Source of the DNA: Ruminococcaceae bacterium UBA2656
GTDB taxonomy: Bacteria > Bacillota > Clostridia > Oscillospirales > Acutalibacteraceae
NCBI GenBank assembly: GCA_002359465.1
Contig: DENA01000026.1
Coordinates: 2,848 to 23,033 of the forward strand
DNA length: 20,186 nt
Reading direction: 5' to 3'
The translations under genes and the position numbers were made by a program. Numbering within the stretch: the stretch's first letter is position 1; each line of letters begins with the position of its first letter. Positions 15,509-20,186 of the stretch are shown one piece after another. The notes below the pieces were generated by a model that was not told the DNA's origin, did not search any database, and saw nothing but the letters and a program-made list of their open reading frames with translations.

Positions 15509-16689
15509 AAAAGAAAAAACTGGTTTCCAATATTGTGCTGATCGGCATGGTCAGCTTGTTTGTTGATATGAGCACAGAGATGGTTTATCCGATTATTCCC
15601 CTGTTTCTTACGGCGAGCCTTGGCGCCACTCCAGCCATTGTTGGCGTGATAGAAGGAATCGCAGAAAGCATTGCCTCGCTGCTGAAAGTGTTCAGCGGCT
15701 ATATCGGAGATGTGTATCATAATAAAAAAAGACTGACTTTTATCGGATATTCGGCTTCCGTGTTCTACAAGGTATTTCTTCTGTTTACTTCGTCCTGGGT
15801 CGGCGTCCTGTTTGCCAGGATTGTGGACCGAACCGGCAAGGGGATCCGAACCGCGCCGCGTGACGCCCTTGTGGCGCAGTCAAGTCAAAAGGAAAAATTA
15901 GGCGGCTCGTTTGGCCTGCATAAAATGCTTGATATGCTGGGCTCCTCCGTCGGTGCTCTCTTTGCGTTTGTTTTCGTCGCAGCCAATCTGCCGTATCATA
16001 CGGCCTTTCTGTGGTCGATCATTCCCGGTGTGATCGGCGTTCTTCTGATCACTCTGGTAAGGGAGGAAAAAGAGCGGTTTCAGACGAGGGAAAAGCTGAC
16101 TTTAAAGGGACTGAAGCTGGACGGAAGATTAAAGCTGTATCTTCTGGCAATGTTTATTTTCTGCCTTGGGAATTCCTCGAATACTTTTTTGCTCCTAAAA
16201 GCGCGGGCGCGCGGCTTTTCCGCTTCAGAAGTGATGCTTCTCTATTTTATTTTTAACGTTTCCGCGTCCCTTCTGGCCATTCCGTCCGGGAAAATTTCCG
16301 ATAAATTCGGCAGAAAAGCCATTTTGGTTCCGGCTTATCTTATTTTCGGTTTTGTCTACCTTGGATTTGCCACTTTATCCTCGAAAGCGTCGGTCATTAT
16401 CCTGTTCATTGCCTACGGAGCCTATACCGCGTTCATCAGCGGCGCGGAGCGCGCCTTTGTTGCGGAGGAATCCCCCGCCGGATATAAAGGCACCGTGCTT
16501 GGCGTCTACGGAATGCTGCAGGGCATTGGTCTTCTGCTGTCCTCCATTATCGCAGGCGCAATGTGGCAGTATGTCGGCGCCGATGCTCCATTCTGGCTGG
16601 GCGGCATTTTGGGGCTGATTTCGGCAGTCGTTATAGCCGCTATTCTTGGCACCCGTAAGGGAAAAAGCCTGCATGAGCAAATTCAATGA
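15505..16689 (+). CDS. MFS transporter
   Basis: A 394-residue membrane protein with about 12 hydrophobic segments. The N-terminal run SLFVDMSTEMVYPIIPLFL and the loop ARIVDRTGKGIRTAPRDAL mark a clade of MFS efflux-type proteins; the second half has the cytoplasmic run GKISDKFGRKA. GGGGG lies 7 bases before ATG 15505, which overlaps the preceding stop codon. The substrate is not evident. Export of a drug, sugar or metabolite is possible, under the coupled HTH protein. Confidence 0.88.
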   Translation: MKKKKLVSNIVLIGMVSLFVDMSTEMVYPIIPLFLTASLGATPAIVGVIEGIAESIASLLKVFSGYIGDVYHNKKRLTFIGYSASVFYKVFLLFTSSWVGVLFARIVDRTGKGIRTAPRDALVAQSSQKEKLGGSFGLHKMLDMLGSSVGALFAFVFVAANLPYHTAFLWSIIPGVIGVLLITLVREEKERFQTREKLTLKGLKLDGRLKLYLLAMFIFCLGNSSNTFLLLKARARGFSASEVMLLYFIFNVSASLLAIPSGKISDKFGRKAILVPAYLIFGFVYLGFATLSSKASVIILFIAYGAYTAFISGAERAFVAEESPAGYKGTVLGVYGMLQGIGLLLSSIIAGAMWQYVGADAPFWLGGILGLISAVVIAAILGTRKGKSLHEQIQ

Positions 16690-16718
16690 TTGAAATCCAA
16701 CCGCCCGTGCTGTAAAAT
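16690..16718 (+). promoter_or_regulatory. Candidate sigma-A promoter of sigI-rsgI
   Basis: TTGAAA (16690-16695) and TAAAAT (16713-16718) are spaced by 17 bases, beginning right after the MFS stop codon. I did not find a clear SigI-type box pair here, so basal expression from sigma-A is suggested. Confidence 0.6.
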
Positions 16719-16785
16719 ATAAAAATATAACCTCATAAAACGACAGAATTATCCGGTTTATGCCGAGGGCGGGGGGAAAACAGGA

Positions 16786-17505
16786 TTGAATGAGATGAAT
16801 AAAAAGGCCGTACAGGCTGCCGGGGACGCGCGGCTGATGGATGATTTCGTCCGGCAGAACGAGCCGTTTGTTTTAAGATGCGCCTCCTTCACTGTCCACC
16901 GCTACGTTACGAAAAGCGACGATGAATGGTCGGTGGCTCTTCTTGCATTTTCTCAGGCTGTCCAGGAGTATTCCATGGATAAAGGCAGCTTTATGGGATT
17001 TGCAAAACTCGTTATACGCCGAAGGCTGATCGATTATATCCGCACGCAGTCAAAGTACAGTGCGGAAACAGCCGTCAGCCTTTCCGTTCTGGATTCCGAT
17101 CCGGAAGAGGAGTGCGGGGACATTGCGGCCGGGAAAGCCGTTTTCAGGCAAATTGAGCAAATGCCGGACGATTCCCTGAAGTTGGAAATTGAATCAGTCA
17201 ATCACACCTTTTCCGCTTATGGTTTTTCGTTCTATGACCTGATCCGGTGTTCCCCCAAGGCGGAGAAGACAAAAAAAGCCTGTGCCAGAGCAATTGCCTA
17301 CATAATCCGGAATCCCCAGCTGACAGAAGATATGAGAAATTCAAAATACCTGCCTGTAAAAATAATTGAAAAAAATGCCGAAGTACCCCGAAAAATACTG
17401 GAACGTCACCGAAAATATATAATAGCTGCGGTGGAGATAATGACCGGTGATTATCCCTTCCTGGCGGATTATATGCGGTTCGTTCGAGAGGAGCTGGACA
17501 GATGA
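16786..17505 (+). CDS. sigI: RNA polymerase sigma factor SigI
   Basis: This 239-residue alternative sigma factor has a region-2 core with the SigI hallmark HRYVTKSDDEWSVALLAFSQA (about 38-58) and FAKLVIRRRLIDYIR. Instead of a sigma-70 region 4 it carries the SigI-specific C-terminal domain, including ISYLPV-like KYLPVKIIEKN and the RKYIIAAVEIMTGDYPFL run. SigI factors respond to heat or cell-wall and polysaccharide signals through RsgI. The start is uncertain: TTG 16786 with GGGGGG 9 bases upstream, or ATG 16795 with AGGA 9 bases upstream. Its stop overlaps the rsgI start (ATGA). Confidence 0.92.
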   Translation: MNEMNKKAVQAAGDARLMDDFVRQNEPFVLRCASFTVHRYVTKSDDEWSVALLAFSQAVQEYSMDKGSFMGFAKLVIRRRLIDYIRTQSKYSAETAVSLSVLDSDPEEECGDIAAGKAVFRQIEQMPDDSLKLEIESVNHTFSAYGFSFYDLIRCSPKAEKTKKACARAIAYIIRNPQLTEDMRNSKYLPVKIIEKNAEVPRKILERHRKYIIAAVEIMTGDYPFLADYMRFVREELDR

Positions 17506-18674
17506 AAGCGGTTATTGTGGAAATCAGGGGGATTCATGCCGCTGCTCTGGCGGACGACGGTTGCATAATCAAAGTACGGAACCAAAATTATGCGATTGGA
17601 CAGGTGATAGAAATGAAAAAGCAGGTATTCAGGAAATCGGCGAAAGTGGTTGCGCTGGCATCAGCGGCGGCAGCCGTTGTGATGATGTGCGGGGTGACCG
17701 CGTGGGCCTATTGCACCCCATATTCTTATGTCAGCCTTGACGTGAATCCTTCCATTGAATATTCCGTCAACCGATTTAACAGGGTGCTGAGCGTGAAAGC
17801 GGTCAACGGCGACGGCGAGAAGATTCTGGCCGATCTGGATTTAAACAATAAGACCATTGATGAGGCTATTCAGGACACGGTCGGTCAAATTGACAAGGCA
17901 GGTTATTTTACAACGGAAGACCCGGGCGGGATCATCATTGCAACTTCCAGTGAAAATGAACAGGATTCCCAGGAACTGGCAGCCGACCTGCAAAGCACGG
18001 CGGAACAGGCGGTGGAAGATACAGACGCTCCTGTTGAGGTGGAGGCCGTCAGTGTAGGGTACGAACGGGTCCAGGAAGCGCGGGCTCTTGGCACGACCCC
18101 GGGAAAATTGAATTTAGTGCAGAAGCTTCAGGCAAGCATGGATAATCCGGACAGTGTTAATGTACAGGATTGGCTGAAAAAACCGGTTAAGGAAATTATG
18201 AAAGCAATTAAAACGGCGAAACAGGCATCAAAAACCGAAGACAGTCAGGACAGCAGCACGGATGATTCCGCTTCAAGCGTCAGCAGCGGCACTGGCACAT
18301 CCTCCGCTCAGTCCGGGACTTCTTCGGAGGAAGCCTCATCCCAGGCGGCTGAAAAGTCTGCTGTAAAAAATAAGGGCCAATCCAAAACAACGGAAGATAC
18401 CGTTTCCAAGCTGACAGGGAATTCCGTATCGGCAAAGAATGCAAACGGCGGGTCAAAGACGGCCGCGGACACAGGGTCAAAAGTAACCGGGAAACCTGCG
18501 AATGAAAACGGAAACAGCGGAGAAAAAGCCAGCGCGAACACCGGGTCAAAGGTCACCGGGAAATCCGATACAGAGGGAAACGGAAACAGTGAATCAAAGT
18601 CAGCAGGTAAATCAGACGCCGCGGAAAACGGGAACGGCGGTTCAAAGAAAACAGATAAATCCGGCAAAAAATAG
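17502..18674 (+). CDS. rsgI: Membrane anti-sigma factor RsgI with low-complexity extracellular tail
   Basis: This 390-residue single-pass protein holds SigI at the membrane. Residues 1-46 form the cytosolic RsgI N-terminal domain, 47-69 the membrane segment, and about 75-200 the conserved juxtamembrane region beginning YVSLDVNPSIEYSVNRFNRV. The Asn82-Pro83 pair in this run corresponds to the position at which RsgI proteins are known to self-cleave before signalling. Residues about 242-390 are a Ser/Thr/Gly/Asn/Lys-rich tail with repeated TGSKVTGK units and no recognisable carbohydrate-binding module, unlike cellulosome-linked RsgI proteins. It is translationally coupled to sigI. The signal sensed is unknown. 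Confidence 0.92.
   Translation: MKAVIVEIRGIHAAALADDGCIIKVRNQNYAIGQVIEMKKQVFRKSAKVVALASAAAAVVMMCGVTAWAYCTPYSYVSLDVNPSIEYSVNRFNRVLSVKAVNGDGEKILADLDLNNKTIDEAIQDTVGQIDKAGYFTTEDPGGIIIATSSENEQDSQELAADLQSTAEQAVEDTDAPVEVEAVSVGYERVQEARALGTTPGKLNLVQKLQASMDNPDSVNVQDWLKKPVKEIMKAIKTAKQASKTEDSQDSSTDDSASSVSSGTGTSSAQSGTSSEEASSQAAEKSAVKNKGQSKTTEDTVSKLTGNSVSAKNANGGSKTAADTGSKVTGKPANENGNSGEKASANTGSKVTGKSDTEGNGNSESKSAGKSDAAENGNGGSKKTDKSGKK
18471..18563 (+). repeat. Imperfect tandem repeat in the rsgI tail
   Basis: The coding sequence for TGSKVTGK occurs twice 69 bases apart (18471-18494 and 18540-18563), with degenerate copies on either side (VSKLTGNS, SKSAGKS). The DNA copies differ at several third positions, so the repeat is not recent. 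Confidence 0.6.
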
Positions 18675-18721
18675 AGGAAAATCCGATCATAAAATAATTT
18701 TCAGGTGTTTTAACACGGACG

Positions 18722-18749
18722 ACCCCTAAAATTTCTTGTTCTGGACGAA
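18722..18749 (+). promoter_or_regulatory. Candidate SigI-type promoter
   Basis: ACCCCT (18722-18727) and CGAA (18746-18749) are separated by 18 bases. ACCCC and CGAA are the -35 and -10 boxes described for Bacillus SigI promoters. It lies between rsgI and a small unknown gene. A TATAAT at 18754-18759 without a good -35 overlaps it, so sigma-A use is an alternative. Confidence 0.45.
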
Positions 18750-18788
18750 TAGGTATAATAGAAGATTTTTTAATGGGGGAAAGTCGAA

Positions 18789-19124
18789 ATGAATTATCGC
18801 GTTTTATTACGTGTGAAAATACGGGGCGATCATTGGGTTACAATGGGGGAAGGTCACAGCATCCTGTGGGATATCCGCAGTCTCATTGAAGCGTCAAGCG
18901 GATGGACTGTTTTGAACCAGGAAGATATCGGGCCGGCGGATTCGTTTATCCCTCTGCTTGAGAAAGGCATTCTGGAACTGACGCAATACGCGAATTCCTA
19001 TCATGATTATGAGATTTCCTATGGCATGGGTACCGTCAATGATGCTCTGGCGTTTTACAGGAATTTACTAAAGGACTGTAAAGCGTATCCGTTTACCGAG
19101 CTTTACGGCTGTATTGTTGCTTAA
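18789..19124 (+). CDS. Conserved-looking small protein of unknown function
   Basis: A 111-residue, soluble, acidic-to-neutral protein with no signal peptide or membrane segment. I do not recognise a family. It begins MNYRVLLRVKIRGDHWVTMGEG and looks like a mixed alpha/beta domain, with a final helix region VNDALAFYRNLLKD. GGGGGAAAG precedes ATG 18789. A possible SigI promoter lies upstream, and a hairpin that can act as terminator lies 21 bases downstream. It is a real gene on codon pattern and Shine-Dalgarno evidence; function is open. Confidence 0.75.
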   Translation: MNYRVLLRVKIRGDHWVTMGEGHSILWDIRSLIEASSGWTVLNQEDIGPADSFIPLLEKGILELTQYANSYHDYEISYGMGTVNDALAFYRNLLKDCKAYPFTELYGCIVA

Positions 19125-19145
19125 ACGGATAGAAATTACATAAAG

Positions 19146-19178
19146 ATAGCCCTCTCGGCAATTGGCGGAGAGGGCTAT
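19146..19178. terminator. Hairpin between convergent genes, likely bidirectional terminator
   Basis: A perfect 11-bp stem (ATAGCCCTCTC / GAGAGGGCTAT) with an 11-base loop separates the plus-strand small gene from minus-strand cotJC. Flanks are T-containing on both sides but without a long run. Confidence 0.7.
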
Positions 19179-19192
19179 TGCTATGCCTGGCT

Positions 19193-19606
19193 TTATTTAT
19201 CAAACGCCGGGTTAAAAGCATAGAAATTCTTGGAGTCCAACTGATCTGTAACGATACGAAGACCTTCACCAAAACGCTGATAATGAACAACTTCGCGTTC
19301 ACGTAGGAACTTGATCGGGTCACGGACATCGGGGTCGTCTGCAAAACGCAGGATATTGTCATAGGTGCTGCGCGCTTTTTGCTCTGCTGCCAAATCCTCA
19401 TGAATGTCGGTAATCGGGTCGCCTTTAACCTGTAAATAGGCTGCGGTAAATGGGGATCCGCTTGCATCTGCAGGATAAACTCCATTTGTATGGTTTACAA
19501 AATAAGCGTCAAATCCACCCGCTTTAATTTGTTCTTCTGTCAGATTGCGTGTGAGCTGATGCACAATTGTTCCGACCATTTCCAAATGGGCAAGTTCTTT
19601 GGTTCC
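19193..19606 (-). pseudogene. cotJC: cotJC 3' part (spore coat, manganese-catalase family), interrupted at its 5' side by an inserted element
   Basis: The minus-strand frame encodes the last 137 residues of CotJC, a spore-coat protein of the manganese-catalase/ferritin-like family that is about 190 residues when complete. Visible family runs are GTKELAHLEM at the broken edge, GSPFTAAYLQVKGDPITD, HEDLAAEQKAR and FLREREVVHYQRF; these retain the Glu/His metal ligands of helices 2-4. The first 50-60 residues, including helix 1, are absent: homology stops at the Gly-Thr codons (19601-19606), and an in-frame TAA follows upstream at 19613-19615. Within the fragment there is no frameshift or stop, so it looks preserved, as expected of a gene that is rejoined by excision. 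No promoter or Shine-Dalgarno site is present for a short form. Confidence 0.88.
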
Positions 19607-19615
19607 ACAATATTA
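19601..19615. other. Attachment-site junction of the inserted element
   Basis: CotJC homology ends at 19606 and the recombinase stop codon begins at 19618, leaving nine bases (19607-19615) between them. The recombination core should lie in or next to GGAACC (minus strand, 19606-19601), at the codons for the conserved Gly-Thr. The exact two-base crossover cannot be fixed without the other end. Confidence 0.65.
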
Positions 19616-20186
19616 TCAGTGTTCTGCGTTATTCAGCGGAAGCTTAGGATATAGTATCAACTCAAAATCATCCGGCTTATTGTGCCAGCGACCGTTAACC
19701 GTTTTCGTGTATACAACCTTCTCAATGACAGATATAAGCAATTCGTTCTTTTCGGCTGGCGTTTTGGCTTTTTTATATTGTAACAGCACATGTTCGGCCC
19801 GCGGGATAATCGTCTTCCGACTTTGTTCTGTTAAAGTTTCTCTCTCAATGTTAAAACGAATTTGAGATACTTTGCTTTGTGTTTCCTCAATTCTATCATT
19901 CATATTTTGGGAACGCTCCAGAAATATTTCCGCTGTGTAGATGCCCTTTTCCAGCAGATCATAAATGTTATCGCGCTGTTTCTCCAGTTCCTTTAGCTCG
20001 CTCTGTGCATTTTTTAATGACTTTTTCATTACACTGATTTGTGTGGTTGGTTTTGACTGCTTTTCGCAGGTTAGCTTAAACTGATCAAGCCATTGCTGCA
20101 GGGACAGCAAAACCCTATCTTCTACATAATCCAGTTGAGAGCTGACATTACTGCAGGAAGTAACGGCGCACATTAATGTGTCCGGG
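19607..20186 (-). mobile_element. End of a serine-recombinase element inserted in cotJC (skin-like)
   Basis: The last 580 bases of the window belong to a mobile element whose boundary is the cotJC junction. The recombinase gene lies at the extreme end, pointing out towards cotJC, as is usual for integrative elements using large serine recombinases. The other end, with the cotJC 5' part and probably cotJA and cotJB, should lie beyond the right edge. Whether it is a prophage, ICE or degenerate skin-type element cannot be seen here. Confidence 0.8.
19616..20186 (-). CDS. Large serine recombinase, C-terminal part (N-terminus beyond window)
   Basis: The frame is open from the right edge to TGA 19618-19616, about 189 residues. 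It begins with the end of a zinc-ribbon (C-x4-C in MCAVTSCSN) followed by the typical SSQLDYVEDRVLLSLQQWL. A long charged coiled coil follows (about VMKKSLKNAQSELKELEKQ to IRFNIERE), which in large serine recombinases controls the direction of recombination. The end, VVYTKTVNGRWH...DDFELILYPKLP, is the common C-terminus of the family in Firmicutes. The catalytic serine domain is outside the window. It probably integrates and excises the element within cotJC. Confidence 0.9.
   Translation of the reverse strand, partial: PDTLMCAVTSCSNVSSQLDYVEDRVLLSLQQWLDQFKLTCEKQSKPTTQISVMKKSLKNAQSELKELEKQRDNIYDLLEKGIYTAEIFLERSQNMNDRIEETQSKVSQIRFNIERETLTEQSRKTIIPRAEHVLLQYKKAKTPAEKNELLISVIEKVVYTKTVNGRWHNKPDDFELILYPKLPLNNAEH

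Noticed and set aside
19093..19485. Second minus-strand frame overlapping cotJC
   Set aside because: It is an out-of-frame shadow of cotJC.
19193..19585. CotJC fragment as a complete short gene starting at TTG 19585
   Set aside because: Family similarity continues upstream of that codon to 19606, no Shine-Dalgarno site is present, and the first helix with metal ligands would be missing.
19599..19865. Plus-strand frame across the junction
   Set aside because: It is antisense to the recombinase C-terminus and has no protein features of its own.

Overview
The window looks like chromosomal DNA of a spore-forming Clostridia member. I suspect an Oscillospirales/Ruminococcaceae-type anaerobe, but the sequence alone cannot fix the genus. 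Supporting signs are mid-GC coding regions with very AT-rich spacers, strong Gram-positive Shine-Dalgarno sites with GTG and TTG starts, a mannose-family PTS, a SigI/RsgI pair, and the spore-coat gene cotJC. No rRNA, tRNA or CRISPR array was seen.

Layout. (1) 1-1512, minus strand: an RpiR/MurR-type regulator (cut by the left edge) and murQ. Facing them, on the plus strand at 1948-5636, is a mannose-family PTS (EIIA, EIIB, and a fused EIIC-EIID), then nanE and a small HPr-like protein, closed by a strong terminator. Both arms converge on GlcNAc-6-phosphate, so this is an amino-sugar salvage locus (MurNAc and/or ManNAc). (2) 6005-14887, plus strand: a long LacI-controlled operon with a sugar ABC transporter (lipoprotein, tandem ATPase, permease) and four enzymes: Gfo/Idh/MocA dehydrogenase, two TIM-barrel isomerase-like proteins, and a second Gfo/Idh/MocA protein. 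This set matches the oxidation-elimination-hydration-reduction logic known for levoglucosan breakdown through 3-keto sugars. (3) 14962-16689: an excisionase-type HTH protein overlapping an MFS transporter. (4) 16690-18674: sigI-rsgI, whose anti-sigma factor has a long low-complexity extracellular tail. A small unknown gene follows behind a SigI-like promoter motif. (5) 19193-20186, minus strand: the 3' two thirds of cotJC, broken at a conserved Gly-Thr codon pair. Nine bases further on is the stop codon of a large serine recombinase that runs off the right edge.

The most exciting feature is the right end. A serine-recombinase element sits precisely inside a mother-cell spore-coat gene, in the arrangement of skin-like elements that are excised during sporulation. 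The second is the four-enzyme cassette, where the first oxidoreductase has an NAD-type and the second an NADP-type nucleotide-binding signature.

Several start codons were moved from the longest open frame to the codon with a proper Shine-Dalgarno site: murQ GTG 1512, EIIB 2480, EIICD 3001, lacI GTG 6233, substrate-binding protein 7270, ATPase 8349, permease 9853, and others.
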